Source: Streptomyces sp. SID8352 (GTDB taxonomy: Bacteria; Actinomycetota; Actinomycetes; Streptomycetales; Streptomycetaceae). Taken from it: a stretch of 64,000 nucleotides of DNA. How positions within the stretch are numbered: position 1 is the first letter of the stretch; each line of letters begins with the position of its first letter. A program made the translations under genes and the position numbers. Shown piece after piece: positions 1 to 8,141 of the stretch. The notes under the pieces are model-generated. The model worked only from the letters and a program-made list of their open reading frames with translations, did no database searches and was not told the origin of the DNA. The stretch is taken from contig NZ_WWGX01000095.1 in the NCBI RefSeq assembly GCF_009862265.1, positions 41,357 through 105,356 of the forward strand, given 5' to 3'.

Positions 1-2
1 CC

Positions 3-407
3 AACATCTTCCTGATCATCGCCGGCACCTACACCCCGCTGACGATCCTTCTCCTTCCGGAGGCCCAGGGGCAGTGGCTGCTCTGGGGCATCTGGGCGGC
101 GGCGGCCGCCGGCATCGCCTTCCGCGTCCTCTGGGTCGGCGCCCCGCGCTGGCTCTACACCCCCTGCTACCTCGCCATGGGCTGGGCCTCCGTCTTCTAC
201 CTGCCCGACTTCATGCGGACCGGCGGCATCGCCGTCCTGGTCCTGGTGATCGTCGGCGGTCTGCTCTACAGCGCGGGCGGTGTCGTCTACGGCATCAAGC
301 GCCCCAACCCGTCACCGCGCTGGTTCGGCTTCCACGAGGTCTTCCACTCCTTCACCCTGGCCGCCTTCATCGCGCACTACGTGGGCATCTCCCTCGTCGC
401 CTACTGA
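3..407 (+). CDS. Hemolysin III / PAQR family membrane protein, C-terminal part
   Basis: The reading frame is open from the window edge, so the N-terminus is missing. The visible 134 residues hold about five hydrophobic helices, with GTYTP in the first. The C-terminal HEVFHSFTL segment, two histidines near the end, matches the zinc-binding histidines of PAQR/TrhA (hemolysin III) proteins, which are integral membrane proteins linked to membrane energetics. The stop is TGA at 405-407. I infer family membership from the His motif and the helix pattern. The biological role of bacterial members is poorly defined. Confidence 0.85.
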   Translation, partial: NIFLIIAGTYTPLTILLLPEAQGQWLLWGIWAAAAAGIAFRVLWVGAPRWLYTPCYLAMGWASVFYLPDFMRTGGIAVLVLVIVGGLLYSAGGVVYGIKRPNPSPRWFGFHEVFHSFTLAAFIAHYVGISLVAY

Positions 408-555
408 TCCGGCGGTGCTCGCCCCGTCCCTCTCCTCCTTCCCTCCCCGGGCCACGGCCTCCCCGCCGTGGCCCCTGGTGCGCCCGCGCCCCCTCGCGGG
501 CCGGTGCGCCTCCGGCCGGTCCGGCCGTGGCCCCGCCCGCGCCCGATGCCCGACA

Positions 556-1197
556 ATGATGCGCATGACGGCCGCCCGCTCCCCGCTCTCCCCCGCCGAC
601 CGTCCGCAGCCCGGTCTGCGGGAACGGAAGAAGCTCAAGACCCGCCGGGCCATCCGCGCCGCGGCCTACGCGCTGATCCGGGAGCAGGGGTACGACGCCG
701 CCACGGTGGAGCGGATCGCCGAGCGCGCCGAGGTGTCGCCGTCGACGGTCCTGCGCTACTTCCCGACCAGGGAGGACATCGTCCTCACCGACGAGCGCGA
801 CCCGCTGCTGGTGGCCGAGCTGACCGCCCGCCCGGCCGGTGAGCCGTGGCGGGCCTCGCTGCGGCACGTGCTGCGCAGCGCCGTCGTCCGCGGCGTCGAG
901 GAGGAGCCGGAGCTGACCCGGATGCGCACCCGGCTGATGGCCGAGGTCCCGGCGGTGCGCTCCCGGATGCTCCAGAGCGTGTCCGTCACCGGGCGGCTGC
1001 TGGCCCGCGCCGTCGGGGACCGCACCGGGCTGGACCCGGACGGCCTGGAGGTGCGGGTGCTGTCGATGTCCCTGGTCGGCGGCCTGCTGGAGGTCTCCCA
1101 GTACTGGGCCGAGCACGGCCACGAGGACGACCTCGGCGGCCTGGTCGACCGCGCGCTGACCGTCCTGGAGGAGGGGCTGGCCACCCCCGGGGGCTGA
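556..1197 (+). CDS. TetR/AcrR family transcriptional regulator
   Basis: A 213-residue protein with an N-terminal TetR helix-turn-helix at about residues 22-68. The recognition helix region reads TVERIAERAEVSPSTVLRYF, the diagnostic TetR pattern with the RYFPTRED end. The C-terminal helical domain is the usual divergent ligand-binding part, so ligand and targets cannot be named. The start was placed at the first ATG of an ATGATG pair. No clear Shine-Dalgarno is seen, and ATG at 559 or 565 is equally possible. It lies downstream of the hemolysin III gene with a 148-bp gap, so it may have its own promoter. Confidence 0.88.
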   Translation: MMRMTAARSPLSPADRPQPGLRERKKLKTRRAIRAAAYALIREQGYDAATVERIAERAEVSPSTVLRYFPTREDIVLTDERDPLLVAELTARPAGEPWRASLRHVLRSAVVRGVEEEPELTRMRTRLMAEVPAVRSRMLQSVSVTGRLLARAVGDRTGLDPDGLEVRVLSMSLVGGLLEVSQYWAEHGHEDDLGGLVDRALTVLEEGLATPGG

Positions 1198-1282
1198 CCG
1201 CCCGCCCGTGCGGCCCCGGGGACCGACCGCCACCCGTGCGGCCCCGGGTGCCGCCGCCCGCCCCCATGGCATCCTGGGCCGG

Positions 1283-2023
1283 GTGAAGCCTTCCGAGATC
1301 CGTGTCGCCCTCGCCCCCGGACTGCTCGTGTTCTCCCCCGCGGCCCGGCGGGACGGCACCGCGTCCGTCGCCGCCGACGGGGTCTCCACCCTCGGTCACG
1401 TCGTCGAGTCCCTCGGCGTCCCGCTGACCGAGGTCGGCGCGATCCGGTGCGACGGTCGGGAGGTCCCGCGCCGCCACGTGCCCCTGGGCGGCGAGTCGGT
1501 GGAGGTCGACACCGTGCCGCGCCCCCAGCGGGTGCCGGGTGCTCCGCTGCGCTTCCTCCTCGACGTGCACCTGGGCACCCTCGCCCGGCGGCTCCGCCTG
1601 CTCGGCGTGGACACCGCGTACGAGTCGACGGACCTGGGCGACCCGGCGCTCGCCTCGCTGTCGGCGGCGGAGAAGCGGGTCCTGCTCAGCCGCGACCGGG
1701 GGCTGCTGCGCCGCCGCGAGCCGTGGGCGGGCGCCTTCGTCTACAGCACCCGCCCCGAGGAGCAGCTCGACGAGGTGCTGGACCGGTTCCGGCCCGAGCT
1801 GCGCCCGTGGACCCGCTGCACCGCCTGCAACGGCCTGCTGCGGCGGGCCACCCCGGAGGAGGTGGCCGGCCAGCTCAAGGGCGGCACCCGGCGCTCGTAC
1901 GACGTGTTCGCCCGGTGCGGCGACTGCGGGCGGGCGTACTGGAAGGGCGCGCACCACGAGCAGTTGGAGGCCATCGTGGAGCGCGCCGTCACGGCCTTCG
2001 CGCCGGAGGGCGGCCGGGGCTGA
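1283..2023 (+). CDS. Mut7-C RNase-domain protein with ubiquitin-like N-terminus
   Basis: About 246 residues. The first 80 or so form a small beta-grasp (Mut7-C ubiquitin-like) segment. The rest is the PIN-like Mut7-C RNase domain, starting at RFLLDVHLGTLARRLRLLG with the conserved early Asp, followed by LLSRDRGLLRR. A C-terminal zinc ribbon has two Cys pairs (RCTAC and RCGDC). These proteins are often labelled PilT-like in actinobacteria; nuclease activity is inferred from the family only. GTG at 1283 was chosen because upstream codons encode a low-complexity Arg/Ala/Pro stretch. A strong hairpin follows the stop directly. Confidence 0.85.
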   Translation: MKPSEIRVALAPGLLVFSPAARRDGTASVAADGVSTLGHVVESLGVPLTEVGAIRCDGREVPRRHVPLGGESVEVDTVPRPQRVPGAPLRFLLDVHLGTLARRLRLLGVDTAYESTDLGDPALASLSAAEKRVLLSRDRGLLRRREPWAGAFVYSTRPEEQLDEVLDRFRPELRPWTRCTACNGLLRRATPEEVAGQLKGGTRRSYDVFARCGDCGRAYWKGAHHEQLEAIVERAVTAFAPEGGRG

Positions 2024-2059
2024 GGGCCGCCCGCGCCCCCTGGGGAGCGCGGGCGGCCC
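2024..2059. terminator. Hairpin terminator between convergent genes
   Basis: A perfect 13-bp stem (2024-2036 with 2047-2059) and a 10-nt loop start right after the Mut7-C stop codon. It is followed by CCTTTCGTTT, a weak T-run. The facing gene ends at 2128, so the hairpin may serve both directions. Confidence 0.8.
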
Positions 2060-2127
2060 TGGGGCCTTTCGTTTGGACCGGGCCGGACCCCGCGAGCCCG
2101 GCATGATCCAGACGAGAGGTCCCGGGC

Positions 2128-4569
2128 CTACCTCCGGCCGCGCGCGTCCCCCGGACCGCAGGCGGTGCCGTCGCGGTCCGGGTCCAGCCGCAGCGGATCG
2201 TCGCCGTTGACCTTCAGGACGCCGTAGTCGTTGCGCCGCAGCCAGTCGCAGCGGGCGGTGGTGGTCGGCGCCACCTCGTCGGGGAAGGCGGTCGGCACGC
2301 AGACGTTGGCGGAGCCGTAGTGCCGGTCGCAGCCGGAGACCGTGGGGCGGACGGGCTGGGAGGCGCGCTCGCGGCCGGGCCCGGTCACCTTGCCGGAGAG
2401 CGCCCCGGCGAAGTCGTGGGCGTGCCCGGAGGGCTGCGCGGCGGCCAGCGCGGGCGGGCCCTGGAGGTGGACCCACTTGGCCACCGAGGGCACGCCGTTG
2501 GCGTCGACCGCGAAGAGCATGTACCAGCCGGGCGGGGCCAGGTTGGGGTTGCCGGTGACGTTGAGGTCGACGGTGGTGCCGTCCACCGAGAGCGGCAGGT
2601 CCACGAACCGCTGGTTGGGGTCGGAGGAGTGGGTGACGGCGGCCGGGCGGATCAGCTCGGCCTTGGCGATGGGCCGGTCGACGGTGATGCGCTGGGTGTC
2701 ACCGTAGGTCCACTCGGTGTCGATCAGCGAGGTGATGACGGGCCGTTCGCCCCGGAAGAGGTAGGGCGGGCTGTAGACGGACACGTTGTGGTTCCAGGAG
2801 CCGTTGCCCGGGTTGTCGCCGGTGGACATGACCCGGCCGTCGGGCAGCAGGAACGACGACGAGTGGTAGCCGCGGGCCTGGGGGTCGGCGGCCACCGGGT
2901 CGAAGGTCCCGGTGGCCGGGTCGAAGAGGGAGGACTCGAAGACGGGGTCGGCCCGGTTGTGCAGGGCGCCGCCGGTCTCCAGGACGCTGCCGTCGGGCAG
3001 CAGCACGGCGGAGACGTACATCTTGCCCTGGGCGCCGGTCTGCGGGACGGGGCCGTTGCCGAGGTCGACGGTGCCCTGCGGGAGCGGGGGCCCGGGGGTG
3101 TAGGCGGGGTCGGGGCGCTTGAGGTCGATGATGTCGGTGAGCCGGTTGGCGTCCGGGTTGGAGTCGATGTTGCCGCCGCCGATGGTCAGCACCCGCTGGT
3201 CCTGCGCCGGGGGCAGCAGCACGCTGGCGGACTGGTCCCGCTCGTCCTTGTCCTGGAGTCCGGGGACCTGGGTGACGGTGTTGGCGTCGTAGTCGTAGAC
3301 GGCGGCGCCGGTGCCGGGGATGTTGTTGCCGAAGACATGGCTGCCGGAGTAGAAGAGGCGGCCGTCCTGCATGAGGATCATCGACGGGTAGAGGCCCCAG
3401 TAGGACCAGGTCTGGTTGACCTGCCAGGTGGGCAGCCACTTCTGGTCCCGGTCGGACCAGCGCTCGGCGGTGACCGAGCCGGTGGAGTCCTCGCGCAGCC
3501 CGCCGAAGGAGAGGACGTCGCCGTTGCCGAGGACGGTCGCCGACGGGTACCAGTGGCCGTCGTTCATGTCGTTGGTCCTCGTGTACGTCTCCGTCGCGGG
3601 GTCGAAGACGTAGGAGTCCTTGAAGCCCTGGTAGCCGATGGTGCCGTCGGCGGAGGGGTATCCGGCGTTGCCGCTCATCACGAGGACGCGGCCGTCCTGG
3701 AGCTGGACGTGCCCGGCGCAGAACATGTCCTTGGGCGTCGGCACGGTCCGGTACGCGCCGGTGTCCGGGTCGTAGACGGCGGAGGTGAAGGTGCCCGCCC
3801 TGAACATCTCCGGGTCGTTGCCGCTGCCGGCGATCAGCAGCACCTTGCCGTTGTGGAGGACCACGGAGTGCATGGAGCGGACCGGGTTCTCGGTGGGCAG
3901 CACCTCCCAGCGGCCGTCGGCGCAGTCCTCGGCGAGGGCGGTGCAGCCGGGGTCGGGTTCGGGCAGGGGGACCTGCTCCATGGCGTAGTCGTCGGTGGTG
4001 ACCGAGCCGGTGCCGTGGACGGAGACGCCCCAGCTGATGCGGTCGGTGCCGGCGGGGACCTCGGAGGTGCGCACGCCCGCCTCGGTCCAGTCGGCCGCCG
4101 GGGCCAGGGTCTTGAGGTCGGTCCAGTACTGCCAGCCGCCGGTGGCGTCGTGCCGGAAGAGGGTCAGGGAGGCGTCCGGGGTGGTCGACCTGTACCAGAG
4201 CGACAGGTCGTACTGGCGCCCGGCGGCGACCACCGGCGCGCAGGCGGCGGACTCGGTGATCAGGGCCTTGCGGTCGCCGTCGGCGCGGCGGGTCAGCTCG
4301 ACCTTCATCGCGGCGGTACCGGTGCGGGCGTCGGAGGTGGTGGTGAAGGTGAAGTCGTTGTCGCCCCAGCCGGACTTCTCCCAGCAGTACGGCATGCCGT
4401 CGGGCCCGGGCGTCTCGAAGCCCGGGTTGCTGATCAGGTTGGCCGCGGCGGCGGGCTGGGGGGCGGTGAGCAGCAGTCCGGTGGTGAGCGCGCCCACCCC
4501 GAGCAGGGCGGCGCTCCGGCGTCCGGGGCCCCGGCGGGGGCGGCGGCCGGTTCGGTGTCGGTGTCTCAT
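2128..4569 (-). CDS. Secreted galactose oxidase-like (GlxA-type) radical copper oxidase with Excalibur-like C-terminus
   Basis: 813 residues. Residues 1-43 are an export signal rich in twin arginines (GRRSAALLG) ending at an Ala-rich cleavage site. Residues 44-200 look like a carbohydrate-binding beta-sandwich. Residues 220-600 are kelch repeats, and residues 605-705 an early-set beta domain. All copper-radical ligands of galactose oxidase are visible: Cys284 (DMFC) and Tyr341 (GHWY) for the thioether cross-link, Tyr568-His569 (RGYHSS) and His647 (VTHSS). Residues 745-807 add a Cys-rich tail ending DPDRDGTAC, the Excalibur calcium-binding signature. I do not recall this in GlxA, which is about 645 residues. 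The ATG follows GGAGGA. It is the last gene of the glycosyltransferase operon, so oxidation of the exported glycan is the likely role. Confidence 0.88.
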   Translation of the reverse strand: MRHRHRTGRRPRRGPGRRSAALLGVGALTTGLLLTAPQPAAAANLISNPGFETPGPDGMPYCWEKSGWGDNDFTFTTTSDARTGTAAMKVELTRRADGDRKALITESAACAPVVAAGRQYDLSLWYRSTTPDASLTLFRHDATGGWQYWTDLKTLAPAADWTEAGVRTSEVPAGTDRISWGVSVHGTGSVTTDDYAMEQVPLPEPDPGCTALAEDCADGRWEVLPTENPVRSMHSVVLHNGKVLLIAGSGNDPEMFRAGTFTSAVYDPDTGAYRTVPTPKDMFCAGHVQLQDGRVLVMSGNAGYPSADGTIGYQGFKDSYVFDPATETYTRTNDMNDGHWYPSATVLGNGDVLSFGGLREDSTGSVTAERWSDRDQKWLPTWQVNQTWSYWGLYPSMILMQDGRLFYSGSHVFGNNIPGTGAAVYDYDANTVTQVPGLQDKDERDQSASVLLPPAQDQRVLTIGGGNIDSNPDANRLTDIIDLKRPDPAYTPGPPLPQGTVDLGNGPVPQTGAQGKMYVSAVLLPDGSVLETGGALHNRADPVFESSLFDPATGTFDPVAADPQARGYHSSSFLLPDGRVMSTGDNPGNGSWNHNVSVYSPPYLFRGERPVITSLIDTEWTYGDTQRITVDRPIAKAELIRPAAVTHSSDPNQRFVDLPLSVDGTTVDLNVTGNPNLAPPGWYMLFAVDANGVPSVAKWVHLQGPPALAAAQPSGHAHDFAGALSGKVTGPGRERASQPVRPTVSGCDRHYGSANVCVPTAFPDEVAPTTTARCDWLRRNDYGVLKVNGDDPLRLDPDRDGTACGPGDARGRR

Positions 4570-4775
4570 GCGGTCCTCCAGGGGCTTCGGCGGCTGCGCG
4601 GGAGGCGGGCCCGCGCCGCGGTCCCGGCGGGACGCGGGGCGCGGGTGACGGCGGTGGCGACAGTGGCTTCGGAGGCGACGGGGGCATCGGGGGCTGCCGG
4701 GGTGGGGCCGGGCTCGGTGGCCGGGGCGGGACCGGGCGCGGCGGCGGTGGCGGTGGCGGTGGGCCGGTGGCTCAC
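4566..4775 (-). CDS. Small Ala/Pro-rich ORF overlapping both neighbours
   Basis: A 69-codon frame whose GTG start overlaps the upstream glycosyltransferase stop (GTGA, 4772-4775). Its TGA stop overlaps the oxidase ATG (ATGA, 4566-4569). Such 4-nt overlaps at both ends are typical of translationally coupled genes. The product is Ala/Pro/Thr-rich with a basic end (ARLPRSRRSPWRTA). It has no recognisable domain or membrane helix. It may be a real small protein, or simply a translated spacer that carries ribosomes to the oxidase. The oxidase has its own GGAGGA inside this ORF, which weakens the need for coupling. Confidence 0.45.
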   Translation of the reverse strand: MSHRPTATATAAAPGPAPATEPGPTPAAPDAPVASEATVATAVTRAPRPAGTAARARLPRSRRSPWRTA

Positions 4776-6433
4776 CGGGCGGACCCGGGGTTCTCCACAC
4801 GGCGGATCTCGATGCGGTCCGCGCCGCTGCCGAAGACCGCCACCGGGGCCGAATGCTCCATCGCCGCGCGGACGTTGGGCAGGTCGGCGGCGTCGCGCCG
4901 CACCGTCGGGGAGGCGACCACGTAGTCGAGGTCGCGCCAGCCGCGCGGCAGGGTCCGGGTGACGGCCGGGTCGAGGTCGGCCTTGTAGAACCAGATGACG
5001 CCGAGGCCGGGCCGGTATCCGGCGTGCACCAGATCCAGCCACAGGGCGTCGTCGACGAGGACCCGGGTGCCCGCCGGGTCGGCCACCTCGGTCGCCAGCC
5101 AGTCGGCGGCGGCCTCGTAGGGGGCGTTGGCGTCGGTGGTGAGCGCGGTACGGGCGCCGTCGTACCAGCGCGGCAGGACGTGCCCGGCGGCGGCCAGCAC
5201 CAGGACGGTGACCAGGGCGTACCGGGCGAGGACCGGCACCCGGCGCTCGGCCGGGCCGCGCCACCGGCGCAGCACGGCGTGGACGACGCTCGCGGCGCCG
5301 CCGGCCAGCACCAGGGCGAGGAACGGCAGCGCCTGGACGACGTACATGGCGGGCAGATAGCCGTTGGGCCGCAGGGCGAGGGCGGCGAGGACCGCCACCG
5401 CGAGCGCCGGCCCGGCCAGCGCCCGGGCGGTGACCGACCAGCGCCGGGTGGCGAGCAGCAGCAGGGCCCCGGCGAGGCCGCCGAGCGGCAGCACCCTGTC
5501 GTAGTACAGCCAGGAGCGCAGGACCGCGTGGGAGCCGGAGCCGGGGTCGAGGAGGAAGCCGGAGCCGGGACGGGTCATCTGGTAGCTGATGCCGTCCCAC
5601 AGCGAGACATGCCCGCTCCCGGGCAGCAACTCGCCCTTGAGCAGGGCGAAGAGGGGGTAGGCGAGGCCGATCAGGGCGCACGCGGTGACGGCGCCGGTCA
5701 GGGCGAACTTGCGGGTGTCGCGGTGGCCGTGCCGCCACATGGTGACCAGCAGGGCGGGCAGGACGAGGAGCATCGTCTCCTTGGTGAGCACGGCTGTAGC
5801 GGCGGCGACGCCCGCGCCGAAGTGGTGCCAGAGGTGCCGGCTCGGGGAGGCGGCCAGCACGAAGGCGACGAGGATCCAGAGGACGGCGAGGTTGTCGAGG
5901 AAGATCTCCCGCTGGAGCACCACCGACAGCGGGGAGAGCCCGAACAGGGCCATGGCGAGCCCAGCGGCCCAGCGGGGCAGGGACAGCCGGCGGGCGACGG
6001 CGTAGACGAGGACCGCGGACACCGCGGAGACCAGCAGCATCACCACCCGCATCCCGCCCACGGTCATGGAGCCCGGGCTGAACAGGGCGGGGATCCAGGT
6101 GAGCACCGCGAGCTGGAGCCAGCCGAGCGGCGGATGGTCGTACCAGTAGGTGTAGTGGGCGAGGCCCTCACCCTGCTGGACGGCCCACGCCTGGGCGAGG
6201 TAGGTGCCCTCGTCGTCGCTGAAGGCGGGGTAGGCGGCGATGTTCCAGCCCTGCACGACCAGGACGGCGGCCAGCACCGCCCCGCACAGCAGCAGGTCGG
6301 CCCGGGAGCGGCGGGGCCGGGCCGGGGGCGGGGCACCGCCGGGCCGGGCGGCGCCGGAGTCGTGGACGGGCGGGCGCTGTGCGGGGACCTTGACCCGGGT
6401 CGCCGCGGTCGGGGCGGTCGGGGCGGAGGTCAC
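4772..6433 (-). CDS. ArnT/PMT-like (GT39 family) membrane glycosyltransferase
   Basis: 553 residues: about 45 Pro/Ala-rich cytoplasmic residues, then roughly ten to eleven membrane helices and a C-terminal extracytoplasmic domain of about 120 residues. The first loop carries SDDEGTYLAQAW (Asp73, Asp74, Glu75) and YDHPPLGWLQ. These match the catalytic acidic residues and the HPP loop of PMT/ArnT polyprenyl-phosphate-sugar transferases. The GTG start overlaps the GT2 stop (GTGA, 6430-6433), so the two are translationally coupled. The likely role is transfer of a lipid-linked sugar to an acceptor outside the membrane in the same glycan pathway. Donor and acceptor are unknown. Confidence 0.85.
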   Translation of the reverse strand: MTSAPTAPTAATRVKVPAQRPPVHDSGAARPGGAPPPARPRRSRADLLLCGAVLAAVLVVQGWNIAAYPAFSDDEGTYLAQAWAVQQGEGLAHYTYWYDHPPLGWLQLAVLTWIPALFSPGSMTVGGMRVVMLLVSAVSAVLVYAVARRLSLPRWAAGLAMALFGLSPLSVVLQREIFLDNLAVLWILVAFVLAASPSRHLWHHFGAGVAAATAVLTKETMLLVLPALLVTMWRHGHRDTRKFALTGAVTACALIGLAYPLFALLKGELLPGSGHVSLWDGISYQMTRPGSGFLLDPGSGSHAVLRSWLYYDRVLPLGGLAGALLLLATRRWSVTARALAGPALAVAVLAALALRPNGYLPAMYVVQALPFLALVLAGGAASVVHAVLRRWRGPAERRVPVLARYALVTVLVLAAAGHVLPRWYDGARTALTTDANAPYEAAADWLATEVADPAGTRVLVDDALWLDLVHAGYRPGLGVIWFYKADLDPAVTRTLPRGWRDLDYVVASPTVRRDAADLPNVRAAMEHSAPVAVFGSGADRIEIRRVENPGSAR

Positions 6434-7692
6434 GCGGGAACGTCCTCTCGGTCCGCGGGCGCCAGATGGGCCCCGACGTGGCTGGTCAGCTCCCAGTCGT
6501 CGCGGCCCCGCTGCTCGCGCCAGACGGCGCGGACGGCGGCCCCGGCGAGGAGCACCTGGTAGAAGGGGCCGCCGGCGATCAGCTTGACGTAGTGCGGGAA
6601 GCGGACCGCGAGCCCGTACTGGCGGCCGAAGTCGTGCAGTCCGACGACCTCGAAGACGAAGGTCACCAGCGCGGTCACGGCGGGCAGGAAGGTGACGAAG
6701 GCGATGCCGACGGGCACGTCCAGGAGGACGGCGACGGCGATGTTGAGCGGGATGACCAGTCCGGTGAAGGCCTGGAGGAAGGGCGTCATCAGCGTGTACC
6801 GGGCGAGTAACCGCTGGGTGAAGGTGGGCAGTTGCTTCCAGTCCTTCTTCCGGTACACCTGGAGGAAGCCCTGGTTCCAGCGGGTGCGCTGCTTGAGCAG
6901 GGAGACCAGGCTGCCCGGGGTCTCCTCCCGGGTGACCATGTCCGAGTCGTAGGCGACGACGACCTTGCGGCCCGTGCTGGACAGCCGCACGCCCAGGTCG
7001 CAGTCCTCGGCGAGGCAGTCCGGGTCCCAGCCGCCGGCCTCGCGCAGTACCCCGGTGCGGACGAAGACGGTGTTGCCGCCGAGCGGGATGAACCCCTTCT
7101 GGGCGTGCAGGTGGAGCCGGGAGCGGAACCAGAAGAAGTACTCCAGGCAGTTGCGCAGGCTGTACCAGCTCGAATGGAAGTTGATCAGCTGCACGCCGCC
7201 CTGGACGACGTCGGCGCCGGTGGTGCGGAAGGCGTGGTCGACGTGGGCGAGCAGGGCGGGGTGCACCTGGTCCTCGGCGTCGAAGACCCCGACGACGTCG
7301 CCCCGGCAGTGCGGCAGGGCCGTGTTCATCGCCCTCGGCTTGTTCTTCTCCACGTGGGTGTCGACCACGACCCGCACCCGGGGGTCGCGCCGGGCGGCCC
7401 GCTCGGCGACGGCGGCGGTCTCCGGGTCGTCGTGCCCGACGATGACGATGATCTCGAAGTGGGTGTGGGTCGAGGTCAGCAGCCGCTGGATGGTGTGGTC
7501 GAGGACGGCCTGCTCGTGGCGCGCGGGCAGCAGCAGCGAGAACGCCACGTGCGGGGCGCCGTCCGGTCTGCTGAAGCGGGTGGAGGCGAGCACCTCCGGA
7601 GTGCGCCAGGCGTGCATCTGCCACCAGAGCGTGAACGCCGCCATCCAGAAGAGGGCGAGCGAGGTGGCCGCGATGAAGACGGACGTCAGCAA
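6430..7692 (-). CDS. Processive GT2 family glycosyltransferase (cellulose/chitin synthase-like)
   Basis: 420 residues with an N-terminal helix, a GT-A domain at about 48-290 and three to four C-terminal helices. The processive GT2 motifs are present: FDAED (Asp138, Asp141), AEDCDL (Glu229, Asp230, the catalytic base region) and QRTRW (268-272). Such enzymes polymerise and export beta-linked glycans across the membrane. The start is TTG at 7692 behind a strong GGGGGGA; a later start is unlikely because the first helix would be lost. It is first in an operon with a PMT-like GT and a galactose oxidase-like protein, the same partners (CslA plus GlxA) that act on the hyphal-tip glycan in Streptomyces. 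I infer a related but distinct system. Confidence 0.88.
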   Translation of the reverse strand: MLTSVFIAATSLALFWMAAFTLWWQMHAWRTPEVLASTRFSRPDGAPHVAFSLLLPARHEQAVLDHTIQRLLTSTHTHFEIIVIVGHDDPETAAVAERAARRDPRVRVVVDTHVEKNKPRAMNTALPHCRGDVVGVFDAEDQVHPALLAHVDHAFRTTGADVVQGGVQLINFHSSWYSLRNCLEYFFWFRSRLHLHAQKGFIPLGGNTVFVRTGVLREAGGWDPDCLAEDCDLGVRLSSTGRKVVVAYDSDMVTREETPGSLVSLLKQRTRWNQGFLQVYRKKDWKQLPTFTQRLLARYTLMTPFLQAFTGLVIPLNIAVAVLLDVPVGIAFVTFLPAVTALVTFVFEVVGLHDFGRQYGLAVRFPHYVKLIAGGPFYQVLLAGAAVRAVWREQRGRDDWELTSHVGAHLAPADREDVPA

Positions 7693-7722
7693 CAGATCCC
7701 CCCAGATCCCGGAACTCCCCCG

Positions 7723-7787
7723 GACACGGCGGAGCGCCCGGTGCGGGGGCCGATGGGGGGCGCCCGCACCGGGGGCTCCGCCGTGTC
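7723..7787 (-). repeat. 25-bp inverted repeat in the leader of the GT2 operon
   Basis: Arms 7723-7747 and 7763-7787 are complementary at 24 of 25 positions, with a 15-nt loop. The element lies 31-95 nt upstream of the GT2 start. No convergent gene ends here, so it is not an ordinary terminator. It may be an attenuator, a transcript-protecting stem or a large operator. TAGTCT on the minus strand just upstream, at about 7799-7804, could be a -10 box. Confidence 0.7.
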
Positions 7788-8141
7788 ACGGTGACGAGAC
7801 TAGGGGGAAGCTGTGAAACACATAAGGTGTTCGGATGAAGAGCGCGTTTCCCGGCGATCACGACCGCGCCTGAACAATTCGCCCACCGGACATGAACGGT
7901 TGCGGCCCTTCACCGCCCCCATCAGCGGGGTTCGAATCGGGCGTTCGAGTACACACGTCCGTTTGACCAACGCCCTTGCGACGCATGCGCGTTGACGAAC
8001 ATGGCCGGGAAGCTGCGCAGCCGCGCGCCGCGGACCGCTCCCGGGATGCGCCCGCACCGCGACCGGCGCCGCCGACGGGCCGCCGGGGCCCGCGGGAAGA
8101 CCCGTCGGTGCGGACCGGGCCCGGACCCCGGCCTACTGTCG

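Noticed and set aside
2320..4962. 880-codon plus-strand open frame opposite the galactose oxidase gene
   Set aside because: Val/Gly-rich antisense shadow of a well-supported gene in GC-rich DNA.
7813..7995. 60-codon plus-strand ORF in the GT2 leader region
   Set aside because: Poor third-position G/C and no domain; this is promoter DNA.
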